From: Acidimicrobiia bacterium UBA6912
GTDB lineage: Bacteria > Actinomycetota > Acidimicrobiia > Spongiisociales > UBA5794
Assembly (NCBI GenBank): GCA_002450985.1
Contig: DKBA01000093.1
Coordinates: forward strand, 11,821-25,920
Reading direction: 5' to 3'
DNA length: 14,100 bases
This document shows, piece after piece, positions 5,718 to 12,109 of the stretch; positions within the stretch are counted from its first letter, which is position 1, and the number at the start of each line of letters is the position of its first letter. The position numbers and the translations under genes are program-made. Below the pieces are notes generated by a model, which saw only the letters and a program-made list of their open reading frames with translations, had not been told where the DNA came from and searched no databases.

Positions 5718-6739
5718 GTGGGTCGCGATTCGTCCGCCGTCTCAAGAAACGCACGGCGCGTCTGCTCGGACGCGGGGCGCCGGTGCGGGATCGGGGCAAC
5801 CAGGCCCGGCCCACCTCGTCCGCCCTCCTCGGGGCGCTGACCGACCCCGCCGCCGTGCCCGACCCGTTCGCCGACGCAGTGCCCGAGGGGTGCATCCAGA
5901 AGCTCGCTCGCGACGAGATCCTGCCGGTGTACGACCCCGAGTTCATCCCGGCGCGTGAGGTGACCTGGGACCGGAAGTCCCTCGTCATCGGTCTCGCCAT
6001 CGGGACGGATGTGCGTGCCTATCCGGCCGCCTTCCTCAGCCACCGCGAGCTCGTGCTCGACCGGGTCGGCGGCGTGCCGGTGGTCGTCTCGTGGTGCCCG
6101 CAATGCGGCACCGCGATGACCTATCGCCGGGAGCTCGACGGTGTGGAGCTGATATTCGGCAACCAGGGCGCCATGTGCGACGGTGCGATGACGTGGTGGG
6201 ACCACGACACGGGCAGCGTCTGGAGCCAGCCGCTCGGCGTGGCGATCGCCGGGGCGCGCACGGGAGCCTCGCTCACGCTCGTCCCATCGACGCTGACGAC
6301 GTGGCAGGCGTGGCGGAAACGTCATCCCAAGACACTGGGCCTCAGGGCGCACATGGGAACGAAGCCCCGCCACCGGCTTCGCGACCTCGCCGTGGTGGTG
6401 CGTGTGCTCGGCTCTGCCACGGCCTACCCGATGGCCCGGGTGCTGACGGACGGCGTGATCAACGACACCGTCGGCGGCCTGCCGATCGGGGTGGTCAGCG
6501 ATCCCGGCGCCCACGACCACTGGAAGGTCTTCTCCCGGCAGCTCAACGGTCACGCCGTGACGCTGCGCGTCGACGGCGACCGGGTCATCGACGTCGAGAC
6601 TCGGTCGTCGTGGGACCCGGTGACGGGCGATGCGGTCTCCGGACCCGAAGTCGGGAACACCCTCACCGAGATCGCCGCGTTCACTGCCCTCCCCGAGGAC
6701 TTCGCCAGGCTGTGGCCGGACGGGGTCGTCCACGACTGA
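5714..6739 (+). CDS. DUF3179 domain-containing protein
   Basis: The product has 341 residues. The DUF3179 (PF11376) pattern is clear: an early EIPVYDPEF-like segment (here EILPVYDPEFIPAREV, 68-83), VRAYPAAFLSHRELVLD (100-116), a CxxC in VVSWCPQCGTAMTYRREL (124-141), FGNQGAMCDGAMTWWDHDTG and SVWSQPLG (148-175), then TTWQAWRKRHPKTLGL (195-210). The conserved cysteines C128/C131 suggest metal or redox chemistry, but no member's function is established to my knowledge. The N-terminus, MSGSRFVRRLKKRTARLLGR, is strongly basic with no clear signal peptide or helix anchor. ATG 5714 is chosen because no other start codon exists upstream in this frame; it lacks its own ribosome-binding site and overlaps the 22-codon leader by ATGA. 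The gene converges on the HAD-IB gene. Confidence 0.87.
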   Translation: MSGSRFVRRLKKRTARLLGRGAPVRDRGNQARPTSSALLGALTDPAAVPDPFADAVPEGCIQKLARDEILPVYDPEFIPAREVTWDRKSLVIGLAIGTDVRAYPAAFLSHRELVLDRVGGVPVVVSWCPQCGTAMTYRRELDGVELIFGNQGAMCDGAMTWWDHDTGSVWSQPLGVAIAGARTGASLTLVPSTLTTWQAWRKRHPKTLGLRAHMGTKPRHRLRDLAVVVRVLGSATAYPMARVLTDGVINDTVGGLPIGVVSDPGAHDHWKVFSRQLNGHAVTLRVDGDRVIDVETRSSWDPVTGDAVSGPEVGNTLTEIAAFTALPEDFARLWPDGVVHD

Positions 6740-6801
6740 CGCGTACTCGGAGACCCCACCGAAGGGCTCGCTGACGTCGCGCACCGCCCGGCGTCGGCCG
6801 G

Positions 6802-6831
6802 AACGGCGCCGGTAGGCCGCCGGCGCCGGTT
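6802..6831. terminator. Bidirectional GC-rich terminator hairpin
   Basis: cggcgccgg (6804-6812) and ccggcgccg (6820-6828) form a perfect 9-bp stem with a 7-nt loop taggccg; flanking aa (6802-6803) and tt (6830-6831) can extend it past one extra G. It lies between the convergent DUF3179 and HAD-IB genes, just before the latter's stop at 6834. There is no T-run, but position and stem strength support termination in both directions. Confidence 0.65.
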
Positions 6832-6833
6832 GC

Positions 6834-7613
6834 TCAGGCGGTGCGGCGGCGCAGCAGGACGGCCGCCGCGGCCCCGAGGAGTGCGGCCCCGATCGTGGCC
6901 CCTGACAGCAATGGGCCCCGCCGGGTGAGCGGCGACTCGAGGCTCACGGGGCGCTGGAACTCGAGCACGGGCCAGTCGCGTTCCTCGGCGACCCGGCGCA
7001 GGTCCTTCTCCGGGTTCACCGCCACCGGGTGGCCGACGATCTCCATCATCGGGAGATCGGTGACGCTGTCGGAATATGCGTACGACTCGTCGAGGTCGAT
7101 GCCCTCACGGTCGGCGAGCTCGAGGATTGCCTCCGCTTTGCCCGGGCCCATGGCGTACCGGTCCACCTCCGGCAGGAAGAAGCCCGCCGCATCGGTCTTG
7201 ATCTTGGTGGCGATGATCTCGGTCACGCCGATGTGGCGGCCGACGGGACGGACGATCTGTTCCGGGCTCGCCGACACCAGGAAGACGCGTCTGCCGTTGC
7301 GCTTGTGCTCGTCGATGAGCGTCAGTGCCTCTGCGTACACGAGCGGGTCGGCGACCTCCTCGAGCGTCTCCTCCACGAGCTGTTCGATCTCGGCCCTGTG
7401 CCATCCCGTGACGAGCTGGAGCATCTGGTCGCGAGCGCGTTCGAGCGTGTCCTCGTCGGCGCCGAACAGCACGTAGAAGAGCTGGCCGAAGCCCATCTTC
7501 ATGAGCGTGCGCCTGCCGAAGAATCCCGCTTTGTAGAACGGCTTGCCGAAGGCGAGGGTCGACGACTTGGCGATGACGGTCTTGTCGAGGTCGAAGAACG
7601 CGGCCTGGTGCAT
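6834..7613 (-). CDS. HAD-IB family hydrolase (SerB-like phosphatase, TIGR01490 type)
   Basis: The product has 259 residues. HAD motifs are complete: motif I FFDLDKTVIA (nucleophile D8, D10), motif II FLVSASPEQIV (S114), the lysine of motif III in GPGKAEAI (K159), and motif IV YSDSVTDLPMM (D182, D186). The small alpha-helical cap and the DLDKT...SAS pattern fit the IB subfamily related to phosphoserine phosphatase. A hydrophobic helix near 238-254 followed by RRR suggests a C-terminal membrane anchor. The substrate is unknown. ATG 7613 is chosen because TACAAT lies 7 nt upstream, predicting a leaderless mRNA; in-frame upstream starts at 7643 and 7739 would include the promoter. In Mycobacterium a homologous HAD gene sits divergently beside the Tad locus (Rv3661/Rv3660c), as here, so the pairing looks old, although a functional link is unproven. 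Confidence 0.92.
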   Translation of the reverse strand: MHQAAFFDLDKTVIAKSSTLAFGKPFYKAGFFGRRTLMKMGFGQLFYVLFGADEDTLERARDQMLQLVTGWHRAEIEQLVEETLEEVADPLVYAEALTLIDEHKRNGRRVFLVSASPEQIVRPVGRHIGVTEIIATKIKTDAAGFFLPEVDRYAMGPGKAEAILELADREGIDLDESYAYSDSVTDLPMMEIVGHPVAVNPEKDLRRVAEERDWPVLEFQRPVSLESPLTRRGPLLSGATIGAALLGAAAAVLLRRRTA

Positions 7614-7620
7614 CACGCCG

Positions 7621-7648
7621 ATTGTACGGGTCCTGTGGGACATGACCA
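7621..7648 (-). promoter_or_regulatory. Predicted leaderless promoter of the HAD-IB gene
   Basis: Reading the minus strand, TGGTCA (plus 7643-7648, 4 of 6 to TTGACA) is followed after 16 nt by TACAAT (plus 7621-7626, 5 of 6 to TATAAT). Seven nucleotides separate TACAAT from the ATG at 7613, so transcription should start at or next to the start codon. Confidence 0.6.
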
Positions 7649-7704
7649 CGGACGTCTCCGGAGGCGGTCCTTGCGGGCTGCGGGGGGGTCGCGTGGCGGA
7701 CCTC

Positions 7705-7733
7705 TTGAATCTGTCACACCCGCCGCATACGTT
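7705..7733 (+). promoter_or_regulatory. Predicted promoter of the Tad pilus operon
   Basis: TTGAAT (7705-7710) and TACGTT (7728-7733) are separated by exactly 17 nt. Initiation near 7740 would give a leader of about 40 nt carrying the AGGGAGG (7768-7774) of the first gene. It is divergent from the HAD-IB promoter, with roughly 55 bp between the two -35 boxes, leaving room for shared control. Confidence 0.5.
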
Positions 7734-7779
7734 CGGCACTGCTTCCCCGACCGGTAACCATCCAGGCAGGGAGGCTGCA

Positions 7780-8328
7780 ATGGCGGCACTTCGTACGTGG
7801 GCGCCACACGACGCGATGCTCGGCGCCGTGGCACCGCTCGCCCTCGGTGTCGCGGCACCGGGACCGGTGCTCGTCGTCGACCTCGATCCGGAGGGCCCGC
7901 GCTATCGAGGCGATGGGAGCCTTGCCAGGCTCGTGGTCGACGGTCCACGGCGGGAGGATCTGGCTCCTGCCCATCGGAGGGGAGTCGCCGTGCTCCCCAA
8001 TGGAGGCATCGACGAGGCCGACGCCGCCGAGGTCATCGACGCGCTCGTTGCGGGATGGCCCCATGTCGTGCTGCGGGCGGCGCCGTGCCGGCGTCCGACG
8101 GGCCGGGGAGTGGTGGTTCCCGTCGTTCCGCTCGGTCCGGACACGCCCCAGTCCACGATGCCGGCCGTCTACCAGCGGGGCCCTTGGCCGGTGGACCGTT
8201 TGCTCGAGGGTGTCGTGTTGCCCCGGCCGCGGGCCGCGACCATCCGCAGCCTGCTCGAGGGACGCCGGCCGATGCCCTGCCGGTGGCTTCGCGCCTGGAG
8301 CGCGGTCTGGAGCTACCCGTGGCCCTGA
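7780..8328 (+). CDS. Short hypothetical protein in the CpaE/Ssd position of the Tad locus
   Basis: The product has 182 residues. ATG 7780 has AGGGAGG (7768-7774) 5 nt upstream and the frame ends at 8328, overlapping the ATPase start by 10 nt. In actinobacterial Tad loci this slot holds a CpaE/Ssd-like (TIGR03815) MinD-fold protein of about 350 residues. Here only parts look similar: GPVLVVDLDPEGPRYRGDG (28-46) resembles the ParA/MinD strand and switch region, GVAVLPNGG (68-76) resembles the strand before the last MinD motifs, and AGWPHVVLRAAP (91-102) stands where MinD proteins have a yDxVVVDxP strand. No Walker A lysine motif exists anywhere, so it cannot bind ATP as MinD does. It is probably a reduced relative acting in pilus positioning, or an unrelated replacement. 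I do not recognise the C-terminal 70 residues. Homology is inferred from position and weak resemblance. Confidence 0.65.
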   Translation: MAALRTWAPHDAMLGAVAPLALGVAAPGPVLVVDLDPEGPRYRGDGSLARLVVDGPRREDLAPAHRRGVAVLPNGGIDEADAAEVIDALVAGWPHVVLRAAPCRRPTGRGVVVPVVPLGPDTPQSTMPAVYQRGPWPVDRLLEGVVLPRPRAATIRSLLEGRRPMPCRWLRAWSAVWSYPWP

Positions 8329-9380
8329 TCGACCGGCTCGTCGACCGCCTGCTCACGTCCCACGTCCCGCTCGAGCGCGGGGCGCTCGAGGAGGCGGCGC
8401 GCGGCATGCTCGCCGCCGAGGCGCCGCTCGCACCACCCGAGGTGATCGCCGCCGCGGTGGATGCTCTCGTCGGGCTGGGACCCGTCGAGCCACTGCTGCG
8501 CGACGCGGCCGTCAGCGACGTCCTCGTGAACGCCGACGGCAGCGTGTGGGTCGAGCGCGCCGGCCGACTGCAGCGCACCGCGGTGCGCTTCCGCGACGCC
8601 GCAGACGTCGTTGCCGCGGTCGAGCGCGTCATCGCCCCGCTCGGCCTGCGCATCGACCGGGCGAGCCCGGCGGTGGATGCTCGGCTGCGCGATGGCTCCC
8701 GCCTACACGCTGTCATCCCTCCGGCATCCGTCGACGGGCCAGTCGTCGCCGTGCGGAGGTTCACCCAGGCGGTCGAGGACCTCGAGGGCCTGCGTGCGGC
8801 CGGGGCGGCGGACGATGCGGCGATCGCGATCCTGCGCGACGCCGTGCACGCTCGCCACAACATCCTCGTCACCGGCGGAACCGGGGCCGGCAAGACGACG
8901 ATCCTCAACGTCCTGTCGCGAGAGATCCCGCCCGGGGAGCGCGTGGTCACCGTGGAGGATGCGGCCGAGCTCCGTCTCGCCGGCCACGTGGTCCGGCTGG
9001 AAGCCCGTCCCGCCAACCCCGAGGGGGCGGGGGAGGTCACGGTCCGCCAGCTGGTTCGTCACGCCCTGCGGCTGCGTCCCGATCGCATCGTGGTGGGCGA
9101 GGTCAGGGGAGCGGAAGCGCTGGACATGATCCAAGCGATGAGCACAGGCCACAGCGGGTCGATGTCGACGGTGCACGCCAACGGTCCTGAGGAGGCGCTG
9201 TGGCGCCTCGAGTCGATGGCGCTGTCCGGCGCCGAACGGGTCTCCGAGGTCACCGTGCGCCGCCAGCTCTGGTCGGCACTCGACCTCGTCGTTCACGTGG
9301 AGCGGCACCGCGGCACGCGCCGGGTGTCGCGAATCGCCCGCATCGAGGGCGACACGCTCCAGGAGATGTGGCCGTGCTGA
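8319..9380 (+). CDS. tadA: TadA/CpaF-type pilus assembly ATPase
   Basis: The product has 353 residues, similar to the actinobacterial 'helicase/secretion neighborhood ATPase' (TIGR03819; about 350). It is a secretion ATPase of the PilT/VirB11 family that hexamerises at the inner face of the membrane and powers pilin extrusion through TadB/TadC. Visible motifs: N-terminal GLGPVEPLLRDAAVSDVLVN (52-71), Walker A GGTGAGKTT (186-194, K192), the Asp-box region VVTVEDAAELRL (209-220), Walker B RIVVGEVRG (256-264, E261) and the His box GHSGSMSTVHAN (277-288). The start chosen is GTG 8319, which has GGAG at 8308-8311 and overlaps the preceding gene by 10 nt; GTG 8283 is an in-frame alternative adding 12 residues. 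It is the strongest anchor for identifying this locus. Confidence 0.95.
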   Translation: MALIDRLVDRLLTSHVPLERGALEEAARGMLAAEAPLAPPEVIAAAVDALVGLGPVEPLLRDAAVSDVLVNADGSVWVERAGRLQRTAVRFRDAADVVAAVERVIAPLGLRIDRASPAVDARLRDGSRLHAVIPPASVDGPVVAVRRFTQAVEDLEGLRAAGAADDAAIAILRDAVHARHNILVTGGTGAGKTTILNVLSREIPPGERVVTVEDAAELRLAGHVVRLEARPANPEGAGEVTVRQLVRHALRLRPDRIVVGEVRGAEALDMIQAMSTGHSGSMSTVHANGPEEALWRLESMALSGAERVSEVTVRRQLWSALDLVVHVERHRGTRRVSRIARIEGDTLQEMWPC

Positions 9381-10048
9381 TCGCGTCGGCGCTCGCCGCT
9401 GCCGTGATGGCAGGTGTGCCCTGGCCGATCGTGGCGCTCCTCGGGCTCGCCCACGTCGCCCCGTGGCCGGCGATCGCCATGTTCGCCGTCGCCGTCGGCC
9501 TTGCGATCCGCAGCCGGCCGCGCGTGGCCGGTGTGGCCGACGAGGCCTCGTGGCTGGCGGCCATCGCCGCCGAGCTGCGCAGCGGGGCATCGCTGCGCAC
9601 GGCGCTGCATACGGTCGCATCCGCTGCCCCTTCGGTCCCCACCGCCGGGCTGGCTCGCCTGGCCGAGGCAGGGGCACCCGTGGAACGTATGGCGGCGGAG
9701 GCCGTGGTGGCCCTCCCTTCTCGGGGGCGCGCGGTCGCCGCAGCGTTGAGCATCGCGGGCACCGCCGGGGGAAGGGTCGCAGTGGTGTTCGAGCGACTCG
9801 CTGCGGATGCCTGGGCGGAGGTGGAGACGAGCCGGGCCATGGTCGCGCTGACGGCGCAAGCGCGGCTATCGGCGTGGGTCGTCGGCGGGCTCCCGCTCGT
9901 CGTCCTCGGCATCCTTGCGCTCAGCGGGCGGCTCGACCTCGTCCTCGGTTCGGGGACGGTGGGCGTCTCCGTCATGGCGCTGGGTCTCGCGCTCGAGATC
10001 GCAGGCGTTGTCGTCGTCCTGGCGCTGGTGAAGGGGGTGGGCTGGTGA
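9374..10048 (+). CDS. tadB: TadB-type type II secretion F membrane protein
   Basis: The product has 224 residues with hydrophobic segments near 2-26, 30-47, 167-184 and 194-219. Between them lies a cytoplasmic helical T2SSF region: SWLAAIAAELRSGASLRTAL (59-78), the conserved SIAGTAGGRVAVVFERLA (126-143) and ETSRAMVALTAQARLSAWVV (151-170). T2SSF proteins form the membrane platform that couples the TadA ATPase to pilin assembly. GTG 9374 is chosen because AGGAG (9361-9365) is 8 nt upstream; GTG 9368 is too close to it. The start overlaps the tadA stop by 7 nt. It is shorter than proteobacterial TadB (about 300), as is common in actinobacteria. TadB is named from gene order, the first of two T2SSF genes. 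Confidence 0.88.
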   Translation: MLIASALAAAVMAGVPWPIVALLGLAHVAPWPAIAMFAVAVGLAIRSRPRVAGVADEASWLAAIAAELRSGASLRTALHTVASAAPSVPTAGLARLAEAGAPVERMAAEAVVALPSRGRAVAAALSIAGTAGGRVAVVFERLAADAWAEVETSRAMVALTAQARLSAWVVGGLPLVVLGILALSGRLDLVLGSGTVGVSVMALGLALEIAGVVVVLALVKGVGW

Positions 10049-10659
10049 CTCACGTGGCACGCAGCGTGATCGCGCTCGTGCTCCTCGGCCGGCTCGGCCC
10101 GGGCCGGGCCCGATGGACCGTGCCGATCGTCGTCGCGCTGTGGGCACCGGTGGTGGGCGTCGGTCTCGTCGGCGCAACCGCCGTCCTCGTCGTGCGGGGT
10201 CGCATCCGCGCCCGGCGGCGTGCGGCCTCTGCCGTGACCAGCGAGCTCGCAGTCCTCGCCGACGTGCTCGCCATCGGCCTCACTGCGGGCATGGCGCCGG
10301 CCGAGGCGCTCCTCTTCGCCTCGCAGCGGCTCGAGAGCGAGCTCGCGGCCGAAGTCGAGACGGTGAGACGGGCGATGGCCCGTTCCGGAGCCGCCGCCGT
10401 GATGGCTGCCGCCGGTGGCACGGCCGGGCGGCTCTATCTGCTCATCGGTCGGGCGATGGCGACCGGGGCGCCGGTGCTCGACGCCGTGGAGCGGTACGGA
10501 GAAGAGCGGCGTGCGGACGATCGGGCGGCTCGCGAGGCCGCACTGCGCCGTCTGCCCGTCCTCCTCGCTTTCCCGCTCGCGCTCCTGATCCTGCCCGGCT
10601 TCGTCCTGCTCACCGTGGCGCCTGCCCTGTCGGGCGCCTTGGAACGACTGGGTCTGTGA
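10045..10659 (+). CDS. tadC: TadC-type type II secretion F membrane protein
   Basis: The product has 204 residues. Hydrophobic segments lie near 26-50 and 170-195, with a charged RGRIRARRRA stretch after the first. The T2SSF core reads ELAVLADVLAIGLTAGMAPA then EALLFASQRLESELAAEVET (67-106) and RLYLLIGRAMATGAPVLDAV (129-148), followed by the typical TadC ending RRLPVLLAFPLALLILPGFV then LLTVAP. This closing segment is characteristic of the second platform protein, which partners TadB in the membrane. GTG 10045 overlaps the tadB stop at GTGA, so coupling is expected. A 51-nt gap with a hairpin separates it from the pilin gene. Confidence 0.9.
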   Translation: MTHVARSVIALVLLGRLGPGRARWTVPIVVALWAPVVGVGLVGATAVLVVRGRIRARRRAASAVTSELAVLADVLAIGLTAGMAPAEALLFASQRLESELAAEVETVRRAMARSGAAAVMAAAGGTAGRLYLLIGRAMATGAPVLDAVERYGEERRADDRAAREAALRRLPVLLAFPLALLILPGFVLLTVAPALSGALERLGL

Positions 10660-10669
10660 CTTCCCCCGC

Positions 10670-10686
10670 GCCGGGCGGAACCCGGC
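10670..10686 (+). promoter_or_regulatory. Hairpin before the pilin gene
   Basis: gccggg (10670-10675) and cccggc (10681-10686) form a perfect 6-bp stem with loop cggaa, in the 51-nt tadC-pilin gap and 10 nt before the pilin Shine-Dalgarno. It could protect a processed pilin mRNA from 5' decay or attenuate read-through, as pilin is needed in great excess over machinery. This is position-based inference. Confidence 0.4.
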
Positions 10687-10710
10687 ATTCGATCCGAAGA
10701 GGAGACCACC

Positions 10711-10878
10711 ATGCCCAATCTCATACCGGACGAGTCCGGCCAGGCGACCGCCGAATACGCCCTCGTCATCGTCGCGGCCGCTGCGATCGCGCTGGCCTTG
10801 ATCCTGTGGGCCTCATCGACGGGCACGCTGTCGAGCCTGTTCGATGCGGTCGTCGCCAAGGTCACGTCGTACGTGTGA
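10711..10878 (+). CDS. Flp-type pilin (DUF4244 family)
   Basis: A 55-residue protein with ATG 10711 and AAGAGGAG (10697-10704) 6 nt upstream, one of the best ribosome-binding sites in the window. The sequence has a short N-terminal leader ending in DESG, then QATAEYALVIVAAAAIALAL and a short amphipathic C-terminus SSLFDAVVAKVTSYV. This is the Flp prepilin pattern G-xxxx-E-Y: cleavage is expected after G10, leaving E15 at position +5 and Y16 beside it, with the hydrophobic helix forming the fibre core. Motif, length and position match the actinobacterial DUF4244 (PF14029) proteins that fill the pilin slot of these loci. No prepilin peptidase gene is present in the window, so processing depends on one elsewhere. 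Confidence 0.88.
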   Translation: MPNLIPDESGQATAEYALVIVAAAAIALALILWASSTGTLSSLFDAVVAKVTSYV

Positions 10879-10892
10879 ACGGGGGTGCGGCG

Positions 10893-11252
10893 ATGGGTGA
10901 GCGGGGCAGCGTGGCCATCGAGTTTGCGCTCGTGGTCCCCGTCGTGCTGCTCGTCCTGCTCGCCGCCGTCGAGGTCGCCGTCGTCGCTCGTGTTCAGCTC
11001 GAGGTGGTTCACGCCGCCAGGGAGGGGGCACGGGAGGCGGCGGCGAGCCCCGACCCGGCCCAAGCCGTCGCGGCGGTGCAGGCGGCGCTCGGTCCTTCAG
11101 CCGCATCGGCCCGCATCTCCGTCCGCCGCGCCCATGTCGTGGGCGGCACGGCCGAGGTCGAGGTCTGGCTACCCCACGAGCTGGGCGGGTCCCTCTTCAC
11201 GGGCCCCAGCATCACGCTGCGCGGTCGGGCGGTGATGCGGGTCGAGCAGTGA
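10893..11252 (+). CDS. tadE: TadE-like pseudopilin
   Basis: The product has 119 residues from ATG 10893. The N-terminus MGERGSVAIEFALVVPVVLL followed by VLLAAVEV is the TadE (PF07811) signature: a short basic leader, a glycine, an E in the fifth position after it, and one hydrophobic helix (about 11-32). A periplasm-facing or surface domain follows (AREGAREAAASPDPAQAVAA through AEVEVWLPHELGGS). TadE proteins are prepilin-peptidase substrates thought to prime or cap the Flp fibre. GGGGG at 10881-10885 lies 7 nt before the ATG. A GTG at 10875, overlapping the pilin stop, is an in-frame alternative adding six residues. The start MGERG is repeated in the next protein, which favours the ATG. Confidence 0.88.
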   Translation: MGERGSVAIEFALVVPVVLLVLLAAVEVAVVARVQLEVVHAAREGAREAAASPDPAQAVAAVQAALGPSAASARISVRRAHVVGGTAEVEVWLPHELGGSLFTGPSITLRGRAVMRVEQ

Positions 11253-11644
11253 CCACCATGGGTGAGCGCGGCGCCGGATCAATCGTCGCCGTAGGTCTCG
11301 TCGCCGTGGTCTGCCTGCTCGGCATCATCGTCGCCGACGCGGGCACCTACCTGCGGGGGCGAGCGGTGGCGGCGATGGCGGCAGATGCCGCCGCCCTCGC
11401 CGCCGCCCCGGTGACGTTTGCGGGGTTCGGGGCAGGGGGCTCTCCGGCCGAGGAGGCGGATCGCTTCGCCGCCGCCAACGGCGCAGCACTCGTGACCTGC
11501 GACTGCCCCATCGATCGGACCTGGCGGTCCCGCACCGTGCGGGTCGTCGTCACCGTCCCGGTGCAGCTCATCATGTTCGGGGTGCGGGATGTTCCGGCGT
11601 CGAGCAGGTCCGAGTTCGACCCGACCCACCTCGTCGCGCCGTGA
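11249..11644 (+). CDS. TadE-like protein of the helicase/secretion neighborhood (TIGR03816 type)
   Basis: The product has 131 residues from GTG 11249, which overlaps the tadE stop at GTGA; ATG 11258 (128 residues, starting MGERG like TadE) is a good alternative. A hydrophobic helix GAGSIVAVGLVAVVCLLGII (8-27) is followed by YLRGRAVAAMAADAAALAAA (34-53), the pattern RxxAxxAADxAALAAA that marks TIGR03816 proteins such as M. tuberculosis Rv3654c. The C-terminal part carries a CxC (C84, C86) and a beta-rich TVRVVVTVPVQLIMFGV stretch. It is probably a secreted or membrane-tethered minor component of the Tad system; its exact role is not known. It is the last gene of the operon, and the next gene is convergent. 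Confidence 0.85.
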   Translation: MTTMGERGAGSIVAVGLVAVVCLLGIIVADAGTYLRGRAVAAMAADAAALAAAPVTFAGFGAGGSPAEEADRFAAANGAALVTCDCPIDRTWRSRTVRVVVTVPVQLIMFGVRDVPASSRSEFDPTHLVAP

Positions 11645-11683
11645 TCGAGGTGAACCGCACGTGGCGCAGGCGGACGGCGTTCG

Positions 11684-11698
11684 CCGGGCTACACCCGG
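11684..11698. terminator. Weak hairpin between the Tad operon and a convergent gene
   Basis: ccggg (11684-11688) and cccgg (11694-11698) form a 5-bp stem around ctaca in the 69-nt convergent gap. A second stem (ccgggt 11719-11724 with acccgg 11732-11737, 7-nt loop) overlaps the end of the minus-strand gene. Either could end transcription, but both are short and lack a T-run. Confidence 0.3.
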
Positions 11699-11713
11699 GT
11701 GCTCGCGCTGCGG

Positions 11714-12070
11714 TCACTCCGGGTCGGCCGTACCCGGCTCACCGAAGACGAAACGTCGACCCCCTCCGGAGGCGCCGTAGTACAGGTCGTAGCGGGTGAA
11801 CTCGCCCGGGTCGTGTGCGGTACATGCGAGCACCTCGCGGCGCAGATCGGCGATGTGGCCGGCCGCGATGCAGGCATCGGCCGTGGTGCGGTCGTCGAAC
11901 TGCAGCTCGATGACGACGGTCGCCGGATCGTCGTGTTCGAGGTATACGCCGTGGAACACCGGGGCATTTGGCGTGCCCATCACGTCCTGCTCCCACCGCT
12001 GGATGCGGGTCGTGAAGTCCTGCATCTGTGCGAGCGAGACCCGGCAGCGTCCGAGGAGCATGTGCGGCAT
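11714..12070 (-). CDS. Small hypothetical protein, possible dimeric alpha-beta barrel fold
   Basis: The product has 118 residues. The order of elements suggests a ferredoxin-like dimeric alpha-beta barrel: helix LAQMQDFTTRIQRWEQDVMG (13-32), strand VFHGVYLEHDDP, strand TVVIELQFDD, helix RTTADACIAAGHIADLRREV (61-80), then EFTRYDLYYGAS. The wording 'HGVYLEHDDPATVVIELQFD' resembles proteins that score a helical segment between two edge strands, as in antibiotic-biosynthesis-monooxygenase-like domains. I cannot name a family. ATG 12070 is favoured by TAGGTT 6 nt upstream (plus 12077-12082), consistent with a leaderless start; ATG 12061 is an alternative. It follows the oxidoreductase with a 39-nt gap on the same strand, so it may also be read from that operon. 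Confidence 0.7.
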   Translation of the reverse strand: MPHMLLGRCRVSLAQMQDFTTRIQRWEQDVMGTPNAPVFHGVYLEHDDPATVVIELQFDDRTTADACIAAGHIADLRREVLACTAHDPGEFTRYDLYYGASGGGRRFVFGEPGTADPE

Positions 12071-12109
12071 CCCGTCAACCTACACACTCCGCCGCGGCAG
12101 CCTGTCCCG

